From: Hoeflea marina
GTDB lineage: Bacteria > Pseudomonadota > Alphaproteobacteria > Rhizobiales > Rhizobiaceae
NCBI RefSeq assembly: GCF_003182275.1
Contig: NZ_QGTR01000001.1
Location: 974,215-1,038,214 of the forward strand
DNA length: 64,000 bases
Direction of reading: 5' to 3'
In this document: piece by piece, positions 30,648 to 38,758 of the stretch
How positions within the stretch are numbered: position 1 is the first letter of the stretch
Layout of the letters: every line of letters starts with the position of its first letter
Notes under the pieces: generated by a model
What the model was told of the DNA's origin: nothing
Seen by the model: only the letters and a program-made list of their open reading frames with translations
Database searches by the model: none
Program-made: the position numbers and the translations under genes

Positions 30648-31022
30648 TTACTTCTGGTATGACTGACGAGCCTTGGCGGTAGCCAGTTTCTTCCCGTTGG
30701 CATCGAACGCATCAACGGTCATCTGATAGTAATGCATCGAAGGCGGGCACGGCCCTTTATAACGAAATGCACCATAAGGCAGCTCGTTCCTGCCCGAGTA
30801 ACGAACAGTGCCACCTCCATGGTTGAAACTGAGGTAATTGAGATCGACCATTTTGAATTTCAAAGTCTTGGTCCCCGAGGGAACATCCGAAAGGACGATG
30901 GGCGGGGATTTGGTATCGAGACATTTCTTCGTCGGACCCCAGCTGAAGCTCATCGACATGGCAGAAGCGGTCGCCGGCACCAGCACCAGCGACAAGGCAA
31001 TCAGAACAGCACGCATCGGCAT
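30648..31022 (-). CDS. Small secreted PEBP/YbhB-like protein
   Basis: A 124-residue exported protein with the signal peptide MPMRAVLIALSLVLVPATASA. The mature part resembles the phosphatidylethanolamine-binding (Raf kinase inhibitor-like, YbhB/YbcL) fold. Visible family segments are SPPIVLSDVPSGTKTLKFKMVD and YKGPCPPSMHYYQMTVDAFD. It is shorter than the usual 150-180 residues, and the region that normally holds the DxDAP-H motif reads DLNYLSFNHGGG, so ligand binding may be altered. ATG 31022 has GGAG upstream. Its base composition looks less GC-biased than its neighbours. Confidence 0.7.
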   Translation of the reverse strand: MPMRAVLIALSLVLVPATASAMSMSFSWGPTKKCLDTKSPPIVLSDVPSGTKTLKFKMVDLNYLSFNHGGGTVRYSGRNELPYGAFRYKGPCPPSMHYYQMTVDAFDANGKKLATAKARQSYQK

Positions 31023-31085
31023 TTTCCACTCCACGGATTTCGATGTCCCACCGTGGCCGAAAAACGCAGCATATGCAACCGCTTG

Positions 31086-31817
31086 TCAGCGACGGGTGCC
31101 GCGCGACACCCGCTCGATTTCCTCGCGCACGAGCCGTTCGACCAGGGTGGGGAGATTGTCGTCGAGCCAATTCTGCAGCATCGGCTTGAGCAGTTCCTCG
31201 GCGATCTCATCGAAGCTGCGCGTGCTGCTGGCAGCCAGCGTCGCCGAAAGGTGATCGAACGAGGCGGCCACCTTGGCGCCGGCATCCATCGAGATGAGTT
31301 GACCACCCGCATGCGGTACGGCCTGACCTGTCTCGACCGGCATAGCCGGCTCGGGGCGGGAAGCCGCCGGCTCTGCCCGTGTCGCGACTGGATCCGGCTC
31401 TGCCGGATAGGCCTGCCGGGGGGCGAATGGCGATGACCCCTGCGTGTTCACGACCCGCGAATGCCGATCGTCGGCGCTCGGGGCAGCCTGCTCGGGGGCA
31501 GGTCCGGCCGCTTCCGGCCGAGGCTGCGGGGAATCGACGTCATCGGCGACCAGCGCCAGACGCATGAGCTCTGCGACATCCTGCTGGGCGTCCGCATTTC
31601 CGTTGCCCGCGCCTTCCGCCCGGACCCGGGCTGCTACGTCGGCAAGCGAGGCATGGGAGAGATGGCCCACATCGGCGTCCGCGGCCGCATCGAGATCCTC
31701 ATCGCCATGGTCGTCGGCGAGCGGCTGCTCGGCAGGCTCGTTGCTCTCGATGATCCGGCGAATCGACGCCAGGATTTCTTCCATAGAAGGTTCGCGCTGT
31801 GCGCCTGCCTGTGCCAT
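31086..31817 (-). CDS. popZ: PopZ-family cell-pole organising protein (DUF2497)
   Basis: In Caulobacter PopZ forms a polymeric pole scaffold that anchors ParB-origin complexes and recruits regulators. This 243-residue homologue has the same three parts. The N-terminal helix is SMEEILASIRRIIESNE. A long acidic, Pro/Ala-rich disordered middle follows. The C-terminal oligomerisation helices are EELLKPMLQNWLDDNLPTLVERLVREEIERVSRG. It lies downstream of tolC and close to valS. The function is inferred from family membership. Confidence 0.88.
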   Translation of the reverse strand: MAQAGAQREPSMEEILASIRRIIESNEPAEQPLADDHGDEDLDAAADADVGHLSHASLADVAARVRAEGAGNGNADAQQDVAELMRLALVADDVDSPQPRPEAAGPAPEQAAPSADDRHSRVVNTQGSSPFAPRQAYPAEPDPVATRAEPAASRPEPAMPVETGQAVPHAGGQLISMDAGAKVAASFDHLSATLAASSTRSFDEIAEELLKPMLQNWLDDNLPTLVERLVREEIERVSRGTRR

Positions 31818-31952
31818 CGTGACTCTCCGTTACTCACTACATCGGGCAGCAAGCGCCCGCGAATCATAAACACGATAAGCCATCAGGCAGCGAAAGAGAA
31901 TCCGCGACCGGGAAGTTTGGACGTCATGCACAGATATTGACGCCGACTCCGC

Positions 31953-33287
31953 TCAGCGGCCGTCGACGGTGCGCAGGCCGTACCAGCGGTCCTTGGTGGC
32001 CTCGTAGTGAACTTCCGGCTTGTAGGCCGCGACCTGCAGGCCGAGGCGGTCGACGGTCAGCCGACCAGTTCCCGCCAGCACCGCGTAGGCCGCCACGACG
32101 GCATTGTATTCCGCCGCCGCCAGCGCCTGCTTGCCGGTGATCACGGATTGCTGCGCGTTGAGAACGTCGAGCGTGGTGCTCTGGCCGACATTGCGCTGCT
32201 CGACGACGCCGTTGACGGCGAGCGAGGCCGCCTGAACCTGCGCCTTGTTGGCGGCGATCGTGGCGCGTGCAGCTTCCATCTGGGACCAGGAGGAGACGAT
32301 CGACTGCTGGATGGCCCGGCGGGCCGAATCCACCAGGATCCGCTGCTGGCCCAGCGCTTCCTTCGATTGCCGGACGGTGGCCGAGTAGAGGCCACCGCTG
32401 TAGATCGGCACCGACAGCCTGGCCTGCAGCTGCGAGGTGGTCACGCCACCGTCGCCCTGCGTCACCGAGCCGGAGACGGAGACGCCCGGAAGCAACGCGC
32501 CCTCGTCAACCTTGACGCCATAAGCGGCAGCATCGACGCCGTGCAGCGCCGCCAGAATTGTGGGATGCTCGCGCAGGCCGACATCGACGGCGGCCTCAAG
32601 GCTGCGCGGCAACAGCCGCTTCGGCATCGGCAGAGCCTGAAGCTTGGAGGGCGCCGAGCCGACGATCTGGACATAGGTCGCGACGCTGGTGGCGGCATCG
32701 GCCGTCGCTGCCGACAGCGAGGCCCTTGCGGCCTGCAGCTCCGCCTCGGCGAGGCTCACATCGGTGCGGGTGCCCTCACCCACCTGGAAGCGCGCATTGG
32801 AGGCCGACAGCTGTTCCTGGAGGAATTTCAGGTTTTCCTTGTAGTAGACCACAAGCTGATTGTTGAGAATGACGCCGGCATAGGCCTGCACGGTGGCGAG
32901 CAGGATGTCTATTTCCGTGCCGCGCAGATTTTCGCGGCCTGCAAAGACGTTGGCCTCGGCGGCGCGGACAGAGTTGCGGGTGCGAAACCCGTCGAACAGC
33001 GGCTGGCTGATCTCGACGCCCACGGCTGCGGAGTTGACGGTGTAGCCCTCGGTGTCGGTGGTGGTCAGCGTCGATACGCCGGCAATAACCGGCCGGTACC
33101 CGGACTTGGCGATCGCCACGCCCTCGTCGATGGCGCGCAGGCCGGCACGGGCGGCATTGAGGTCGGGATTGTTCTCATAGGCCTTCGCCATCGCGCCGAA
33201 CAGTGATTCGGCGCTTGCCGACACCGGCGTGGCTGTCACCAGGGCAATCGCCAGGGCGGAAACAAGGGTTCTTCGAAACAGGGACAC
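31953..33287 (-). CDS. tolC: TolC-family outer-membrane efflux/secretion channel
   Basis: Outer-membrane factor for type I secretion and multidrug efflux, 444 residues. A signal peptide (LVSALAIALVTATPVSASA) is followed by two OEP repeats, with AMAKAYENNPDLNAARAGLRAIDEGVAIA at the mature N-terminus. Coiled-coil segments such as AEAELQAARASLSAATADAATS follow. I chose the GTG at 33287, which has GGAGAG about 9 bases upstream, over a longer frame from 33338 that would put 17 residues before the signal. A Pcm-like gene lies upstream in the same direction. No inner-membrane pump or adaptor gene is adjacent. Confidence 0.92.
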   Translation of the reverse strand: MSLFRRTLVSALAIALVTATPVSASAESLFGAMAKAYENNPDLNAARAGLRAIDEGVAIAKSGYRPVIAGVSTLTTTDTEGYTVNSAAVGVEISQPLFDGFRTRNSVRAAEANVFAGRENLRGTEIDILLATVQAYAGVILNNQLVVYYKENLKFLQEQLSASNARFQVGEGTRTDVSLAEAELQAARASLSAATADAATSVATYVQIVGSAPSKLQALPMPKRLLPRSLEAAVDVGLREHPTILAALHGVDAAAYGVKVDEGALLPGVSVSGSVTQGDGGVTTSQLQARLSVPIYSGGLYSATVRQSKEALGQQRILVDSARRAIQQSIVSSWSQMEAARATIAANKAQVQAASLAVNGVVEQRNVGQSTTLDVLNAQQSVITGKQALAAAEYNAVVAAYAVLAGTGRLTVDRLGLQVAAYKPEVHYEATKDRWYGLRTVDGR

Positions 33288-33479
33288 CGGTAATACTCTC
33301 CACGTAATCGACCGTCCGCCAGGCTGAACAGCCGGCAATCAACGTCAGCGTACATATGATCCGATGTGGCGCACCGTACAATGCCTAGGATTGCCAGCAG
33401 CGGCCATAATGCACAGTCACGTGGCGGATGCGCAACAGCTTATAATAACGAGCCGCATGGCGCGCGGAAACGGCCTTGG

Positions 33480-34154
33480 TCAGAAGACGAAAGCGGCCGC
33501 CTTTGCAAAACCCGGAAGCGGCTTGACCGATGCGTTGAACGCCGGCAGGCCCGACAGGGTCCCCGCCTCGCGCACCAGAATTTCCGCGCGCGCCGCCGGT
33601 CCGTGACCGACTACCGTCACCAGGCGCCCGCCCTCGCGCAGTTGCGCGCCGAGGGCGTCGGGCACGTGATCGACCGATCCGCTGATGAAAATCAGGTCGT
33701 AGGGTCCCTCGCTCGGATAGCCGGCGGCAAGGTCGCCCGTCACGACGGCAACATTGTCATAGCCGTTCTCGCTCAGCGTCCGCGTCGCGGCGGCGGCGAG
33801 GTCCGGGTCACTCTCCACGGCCACGACCGAGCCGGCGAGCAGCGAAAGCAGCGCCGACACATATCCGGTGCCGCTGCCGATCTCGAGAACCACGTCGGAC
33901 TTGGAGACGCCGGCCAGTTGCAGCAGCTTCGCCAGCGGAGAGGCTTCCATGAGGTAGCGGGCGGGCGCACCGGGGCCGGCGGGCCGGATCTCGAGGTCTG
34001 CATCGATGTAGGCGAGCGGCTTGAGCCTGGCGGGAACGAAATCCTCACGCGCGACCGTCAGGAACGCCTTCAGCACCGAGTGCGAAGTCACGTCCGTGGT
34101 GCGGATCTGATTGTCGACCATCTTCTGGCGCGCCTGCGTGTAGTCGATGCCCAT
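33480..34154 (-). CDS. Protein-L-isoaspartate methyltransferase-like protein
   Basis: A 224-residue Pcm-family methyltransferase. The N-terminal YTQARQKMVDNQIRTTDVTSH is typical of the alphaproteobacterial Pcm-like group. The SAM motif is VVLEIGSGTGYVSALLS. It is clearly distinct from the pcm at 5861, and in this lineage the gene usually precedes tolC. Whether it still repairs isoaspartate is not known to me. A gap of 192 bp separates it from tolC; nothing else coding is seen there. Confidence 0.85.
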   Translation of the reverse strand: MGIDYTQARQKMVDNQIRTTDVTSHSVLKAFLTVAREDFVPARLKPLAYIDADLEIRPAGPGAPARYLMEASPLAKLLQLAGVSKSDVVLEIGSGTGYVSALLSLLAGSVVAVESDPDLAAAATRTLSENGYDNVAVVTGDLAAGYPSEGPYDLIFISGSVDHVPDALGAQLREGGRLVTVVGHGPAARAEILVREAGTLSGLPAFNASVKPLPGFAKAAAFVF

Positions 34155-34441
34155 CCGAGTCTCCGATGCTTGTGCCTGCGCCTCTTAAAACGGCCGGGTC
34201 CGAGTTTCAAGCCGCACCACTCCATGTGACCGGGAAATTCGGCGCTTGGCAACACCGGACAGCCGCCGGACCGGTCGTTGCCACCGTGAATTCCCCCTGA
34301 GGCAAGCGGTCGGGGCCCGCCCTGCCATTGGGGCTTGGAATGCACCAAAACGGCGCAGGCGCCACGCAAGCTGTCGGACCCCACTTGCGTCTCCGGCCAT
34401 CTCGGTCTATTTGCCTGCCGTCCGGACAAGTTCCGGCCAGA

Positions 34442-34515
34442 GGCCTCGTGGCGGAGTGGTTACGCAGAGGACTGCAAATCCTTGCATCCCGGTTCGATTC
34501 CGGGCGAGGCCTCCA
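34442..34515 (+). tRNA. tRNA-Cys (anticodon GCA)
   Basis: Acceptor arms GGCCTCG (34442-34448) and CGAGGCC (34505-34511) pair fully. The anticodon GCA is at 34474-34476 in the loop CTGCAAA. The T-loop is GGTTCGATTCC, and the CCA end is encoded at 34513-34515. Confidence 0.95.
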
Positions 34516-34897
34516 ATTCGTTCCGCTCCATGAAAACACACCGATGGTCTGACCATCGCAGCTCAGGCACCGATGATCCGGTTGCGACGCTCGTTGACCG
34601 ACCGGAACTCCGCAAGCCGGATCTTTGTCCGTCTCACGGCGCCGCAGCGATGTCACTCCCAACACCGCCCTGTCCGGGATTGATTCGTCAAAGCGCCCAA
34701 ATGCAAGGCAGCGCCGCTCATGCCGGCGTGGGGATGCCGGAAGCCATTGATCGGCCCGCGGATGCAGCACCCTTTGCAGGGAACGCCTGACGGCACCGGT
34801 GGCCAGCACGCCCTGGATGTGCCCCGCTTTCAACGCGGAGGAAACCGATCTACAACCCCGCCGGTGTGTCGCGCCAATCATCAAATCACCGGAATAT
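34516..34897 (+). other. Intergenic stretch after tRNA-Cys
   Basis: No gene, repeat or clear terminator recognised. The open frames here look random and lack ribosome-binding sites or family similarity. It may hold the promoter of the glycosyltransferase gene. Confidence 0.4.
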
Positions 34898-35710
34898 ATG
34901 ATATTGCCAGTCCTCGTCGCCATTCTCACATGCAGCCAATCCAGCCCGGAACGGGTAACGTCGGCGCGCGCCCAGGCCGAGGCGCTGTTCGCTCAGGAGA
35001 ATATCACGCTGGTCGACGGGATGGTCGCGAGCGACAAGGGGGTTGACGACCTCTACGACAGTCGCCTCGGGCTGCTCCGCAGCAAGCGCCGGCCGACCAG
35101 GCAGGAGATCGCCGTGTATGGTACCCACCGCATGGCCTGGACCGCGCTGCTGGCCAGCAGCCACGATTATGCGCTGGTGCTGGAGGACGATTTCCGCGTG
35201 ATCGACGCGAAGACCGTCGTGGATTGCCTGAACAACCTCGCCGATCTGATGGGCGGGAACCGGAATCTCGTCAAGCTGTTTGATTTTCCCCGCCACGATC
35301 CGGTGGGCGCGGCCATCGCGACCACTGTGAAGGCGATCCGCCTGGTGAAATGGGCCAGGCCGAGAGCCGGCATGGTGGCTTATTTCATCTCCAGGCAGGG
35401 CGCCGAGCGCTACCTGACGCGCGGCAAGGTGTTTCGTGCTGTCGATGAGGACATCAAATACTACTGGGAACTGGGATTGGATGTGTGGTCCGTTCCGGGC
35501 AATGCCGTTGTCGATGGAAGCGCCGAACTGGGCGGCAGTCTCGTCGAACAGAGCAGGCTCGGCAGCAAGCGACGCAGCATCAGTCGCTCGCTTCACGGAT
35601 TGATGCTCAACATTTCCCGTGATGTCATGAATTGGCGGGCCTTTGAGCGATACCGCGCGCGCCACGGTTACGAGACAACATACATGCAAAGCGGTGATCC
35701 GGAAGGGTGA
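34898..35710 (+). CDS. Glycosyltransferase family 25 (LPS biosynthesis type)
   Basis: A 270-residue cytoplasmic glycosyltransferase like those adding sugars to lipooligosaccharide. GT25 features are the short N-terminal strand PVLVAILTCSQSSPERV and the donor-binding acidic motif DYALVLEDDFRV (about 90-101). A RAGMVAYFISRQGAERYL segment and the late VDEDIKYYWELGLDVWSV also fit. ATG 34898 is chosen because the family fold begins there, although the ribosome-binding site is weak. It is isolated from other polysaccharide genes except a downstream gene stub (35811-35936), which suggests a remnant of a larger surface-sugar locus. Confidence 0.82.
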   Translation: MILPVLVAILTCSQSSPERVTSARAQAEALFAQENITLVDGMVASDKGVDDLYDSRLGLLRSKRRPTRQEIAVYGTHRMAWTALLASSHDYALVLEDDFRVIDAKTVVDCLNNLADLMGGNRNLVKLFDFPRHDPVGAAIATTVKAIRLVKWARPRAGMVAYFISRQGAERYLTRGKVFRAVDEDIKYYWELGLDVWSVPGNAVVDGSAELGGSLVEQSRLGSKRRSISRSLHGLMLNISRDVMNWRAFERYRARHGYETTYMQSGDPEG

Positions 35711-35810
35711 CCGGCTCGCGCGGCAACCAGCCGCACCGGGGTCGGCGTGGAAGCGGGGCCGGTTTCGGAACACGGATAGCGACGGACAGCGGCGCGCTCC
35801 GGAGTTATCC

Positions 35811-35936
35811 GCGCCGCGCAAGCTGCTGAGCAGCGCGAAGCTGCGGGCAACCGGCTGGTCGCCGCGGATCGAACTGGCAGACGGGCTGAGGCGGGTTTAT
35901 GCGGCCGGGCTGGAATCCGGTGACTTCGACGCGTAA
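35811..35936 (+). pseudogene. 3' remnant of a GDP-L-fucose synthase-like epimerase gene
   Basis: About 41 codons ending at a stop (35934-35936) translate to a segment with PRKLLSSAKLRATGWSPRIE followed by LADGLRRVYAAG. This matches the C-terminal end of GDP-fucose synthase/NAD-dependent epimerases as I remember it (PRKLLDVSRL..LGW.PRI.LE.GL...Y). The rest of the gene is absent. The frame upstream runs into unrelated sequence after the glycosyltransferase stop. Confidence 0.6.
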
Positions 35937-35986
35937 GCGCCGAACTGGTGCGGGCATTCTGCAGATAGCGGCGCGTGCCCAGGGCC

Positions 35987-36274
35987 CTACCGCGTCGGAG
36001 GCTGCCGACGGGCCCTGCCCCGCTGTCCCATCCGCACGGAAAGCCTGCGCCGCCAGCGCCGAACGGTCGGCAGATCCTGCGACAGCACCAGCAGCCCGAG
36101 CGGGATCATCCAGAAGCCAAGCACCGGCAGGAAACCCAGAATGCCGCAGAACACCAGCGCGATCCCCACGGCAATGCGTGGCGCGCGGTTGGCCGGCAGG
36201 CGAAAGACGCGGCGCGCGATGGTGATTTCACCGCGACCACCGTCGAAATGAAACCAGTCCGACTTCTTCTTCAC
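35987..36274 (-). CDS. Small membrane protein, unknown
   Basis: About 95 residues with one strongly hydrophobic hairpin (RIAVGIALVFCGILGFLPVLGFWMIPLGLLVLSQ), a charged N-terminus, and a very Arg-rich C-terminus (TVRRWRRRLSVRMGQRGRARR). The GTG at 36274 is preferred because AGGATG precedes it and the upstream in-frame part looks non-coding. Similar small hypothetical membrane proteins occur in rhizobia. No function can be assigned. Confidence 0.6.
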   Translation of the reverse strand: MKKKSDWFHFDGGRGEITIARRVFRLPANRAPRIAVGIALVFCGILGFLPVLGFWMIPLGLLVLSQDLPTVRRWRRRLSVRMGQRGRARRQPPTR

Positions 36275-36436
36275 TGCAGCATCCTGTTCTACCCGCAGCC
36301 GGTTCCACACGGCCGGCCGGGCGCCTGAGATGGGACTGGCGCCCGACTTTTGCAAGACAGGGCGTTTTTTTGAAAAACAGCTTGGCAAATCGCCGAAGCA
36401 TTTGTTATAGGCCCCCCACGCTGCAAACGGCGGCGG

Positions 36437-36511
36437 TCCCCGGTAGCTCAGTGGTAGAGCAATCGACTGTTAATCGATCGGTCGCTGGTTCGAATCCGGC
36501 CCGGGGAGCCA
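36437..36511 (+). tRNA. tRNA-Asn (anticodon GTT)
   Basis: Acceptor arms TCCCCGG (36437-36443) and CCGGGGA (36501-36507) pair fully. The anticodon GTT is at 36469-36471, the T-loop is GGTTCGAATCC, and CCA is encoded at 36509-36511. Its 3' end is the left attachment site of the element that follows. Confidence 0.96.
36495..36511 (+). repeat. Left attachment repeat (attL) in tRNA-Asn 3' end
   Basis: The 17 bases TCCGGCCCGGGGAGCCA at the tRNA-Asn 3' end recur as a direct repeat at 39810-39826. This is the usual footprint of tyrosine-recombinase integration into a tRNA gene. Confidence 0.8.
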
Positions 36512-36641
36512 CTCCTTATCTATTTCGCTAGATTTCTCAATGGTTTCAACGCCTAGAGGCTCCCCCGAGGTACACTTCACGGTACACTGGGGAGTACACG
36601 TGCTATGGCGCTCATCATGGTAAGCCCTGCATGTATTCGAC

Positions 36642-36827
36642 ATGCTCAGGGCTGGAGACACGCTGGTCGTCCGCTGGGTCGATCGGCTAGGCCGGAACTA
36701 CCATGACGTGACAGACACCATCAGGGAATTTGTCCGGCGGGGCGTGATCATCCGGACGGCCATCAACAACATGACGTTCGACGGCATGCCCCCAGATTTG
36801 CAATATTTCGCAAGTCGGAGTGGATGA
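36642..36827 (+). pseudogene. Serine resolvase/invertase fragment
   Basis: The frame encodes LRAGDTLVVRWVDRLGRNYH followed by DVTDTIREFVRRGVIIRTAINNMTFDG, matching the second half of the catalytic domain of site-specific serine recombinases. The N-terminal part with the catalytic serine (YARVST region) is missing. An ATG at 36605 in another frame begins MALI, the usual resolvase start, suggesting an internal deletion. The DNA-binding C-terminus is also absent. Confidence 0.75.
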
Positions 36828-37024
36828 CGGAGGGCCCGAGACCTGGACCACCCCATGATTGGACCAACAAGTCGAGGTAGACGTACACCGAAGCTATCCC
36901 TTGAGGCTCACCAGGCCACAAAGGGGGCCTTCACGCAATAAGATAAGAGAATGATCAGTCGGCAACGTTTTCAGAAATCCTCTGGTACTATTTCCAAAGC
37001 TTCCGGCCACGACGTCGGTTCGAA

Positions 37025-37378
37025 TCACTTACAAGGAAATGCGCGCGTAATTGCTAACACAGTGAGGAAGGCTGCATCTTGGTGCCGAGTTTCAGGCTGC
37101 CCATCAATGGACTTCTTGACGATATCGACCAATTGGGTCGCGCTCACCCCTGCGGGAATGCAAAGACGTAATGCTGCCGTTCTGTTCTCGCTTGATCGGT
37201 TGACGAGGGCATCATTTGTTTGAACTCCTCCCACAACGCCCATAATGTAGGACATACACCCCACCTCCGATGACGCGCAGAGTTCCTGAAGGTCATTTCC
37301 TGTTAGATATCTCGCCACTGAAGTGCCCGGATGGCTGACGAGAAGAGCGGCACACAGCCCCACAAATTTCACCTTCAT
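37025..37378 (-). CDS. Rap1a/Tai-like secreted protein
   Basis: A 117-residue exported protein. A signal peptide (VKFVGLCAALLVSHPGTSVA) is followed by a domain with CASSEVGCMSYIMGVVGG, RLCIPAGVSATQLVDIVKK and a terminal AITRAFPCK. This cysteine pattern and the CIPxGV...LV segment fit the Rap1a/Tai family, whose founding members are immunity proteins against type VI secretion effectors. Many members stand alone with unknown roles. GGAGG lies 8 bases before ATG 37378. No cognate effector is visible nearby. Confidence 0.65.
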   Translation of the reverse strand: MKVKFVGLCAALLVSHPGTSVARYLTGNDLQELCASSEVGCMSYIMGVVGGVQTNDALVNRSSENRTAALRLCIPAGVSATQLVDIVKKSIDGQPETRHQDAAFLTVLAITRAFPCK

Positions 37379-37790
37379 CCTTGCAACCTCCGCAATACCG
37401 GACACTGCTGCCCGACGGACCAGCAGTCAACCCTCAGCGCGCAATCGCTAGTCAGTCCACATCTTGACGACAGGTCGCTCTGTTGATCAGTCTCTGGCCC
37501 AATCTCCTGACCAGTCCTGCGGAGGGATTGCGTGGAATTGCGGGAGCGGGTTTGAGACGATCACCCCGAACAAACACTCTGTACCCGATCTCTCGGGTGC
37601 CGGATCCAGCGGCTCCACACTACGCCGTCTGTCAATACGAATTGCGAAGGCAGTAGATGTCGAGGGTGTGAGCTGAGGTGACCGGCAGCTCTTGGCTGTC
37701 AGTTATTTCGAATTGCAGAGCACATTGTCAAGAGGTAAGAGCGTGCCAACGCCCGGGGCCGGTTCACATCTACAATAGGTCAGAAAAACA
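37379..37790. other. Non-coding stretch inside the tRNA-Asn element
   Basis: I see no credible gene, repeat or RNA. It separates the divergent Rap1a-like and small secreted genes, so their promoters should lie here. Confidence 0.4.
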
Positions 37791-38126
37791 ATGCGCTACA
37801 CTCCAATCGCAATCGCCTTCACCCTTATGCTGGTAACCATGGTCACAGCTCAAGCGGCGCGAGAGCGTATCCGTGTGGATCGTCTGTCTGAAAAGAAAAT
37901 CGCCTACATAGCTCGTGGCTGGGGCTATGTTACCCAAGCGTGCGCGATGGAGCTCATCTATGAAATGCAAGATTATGGAACCGGAAAATACTGGTACATC
38001 ACGCTAGATGATAAAGGTGAAATTCACTTCGAGCGCCCCGATACAGGTCATAAGGAAATTTGCAATGCTGACGGCAGGATCGAAATTGATCCGTCCGGCA
38101 AGAGAAACTTTCTTGAGATAGAATAA
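37791..38126 (+). CDS. Small secreted protein, unknown
   Basis: An 111-residue protein with a signal peptide (PIAIAFTLMLVTMVTAQAA). The mature part has charged and aromatic character (GWGYVTQACAMELIYEMQDYGTGKYWYITLDDKGEIHF). Two cysteines (QAC and EIC) could pair. I recognise no family. Base use is markedly more AT-rich than in the flanking chromosome, as expected for transferred DNA. The ribosome-binding site is weak. Confidence 0.55.
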   Translation: MRYTPIAIAFTLMLVTMVTAQAARERIRVDRLSEKKIAYIARGWGYVTQACAMELIYEMQDYGTGKYWYITLDDKGEIHFERPDTGHKEICNADGRIEIDPSGKRNFLEIE

Positions 38127-38758
38127 GCCTCTGACCTCGAACTCATTGCACCATTCATTGGTTTGGCATCCGCTGCCCCTCACGGCGCCGCCACGCTCAC
38201 CCCGTTGCTCTTCCCATTCGTCCCTGTGGCTGCGGAGCGGCTACCGCTGATTGAATATTGCCCCCAGCCCTTGGCGAATGGTAATCATGGCGGTCGCCCA
38301 CCCGCCCGCTTTCAAAGGTTCTTGTCCCCCAAACTGCGCATGGCTCTGACATCCCCACATCCCTCTCTTGCCGACTCCTAGTCTGCGTTATGCCTCTAAA
38401 CTGCATGTAGGTCATCTTGTGCCGTGCACCAATTGGGCAGCTTGATCGGGACCCGCAGAACCGTCTCAACGAGAATCGTGGCGATGCCTTCATGGTCACC
38501 ACAGAGCAATACCCGGTTGCCTCAACGGGCGGCAGAGAAGGGGCATCGCACACGCGAGCGGACGAAACTCCAACCCCTTGCCAAACCGCTCAGAACCGCC
38601 CGCTGCGCTGGGCACGAGCCAGCACCTGACAGACACATCAAAGACCTAGCCATAGGTTCAACAGGGGGCATGGGGGGAAGAGGAGATGCTGCCCCTATCG
38701 AGGGGGGGCAAGGAAAATTCTATCCAAATATTTGAAGAAGTCGCAAATATCGGGCACG
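38127..38758. other. Non-coding stretch inside the tRNA-Asn element
   Basis: About 630 bases without a convincing gene. Open frames here are short, lack ribosome-binding sites and show no family motifs. It is probably degraded passenger DNA. Confidence 0.4.

Noticed and set aside
34442-34515. tRNA-Cys as a second integration site
   Set aside because: I found no direct copy of its 3' end within the window, so the sugar genes downstream cannot be tied to integration there.
36470-36661. Small minus-strand frame overlapping tRNA-Asn
   Set aside because: It is the well-known false protein (ending PGPDSNQRP-type residues) produced by reading a tRNA on the wrong strand.
38163-38735. Several short open frames inside the tRNA-Asn element
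   Set aside because: No ribosome-binding sites, no motifs, overlapping in several frames; treated as non-coding.
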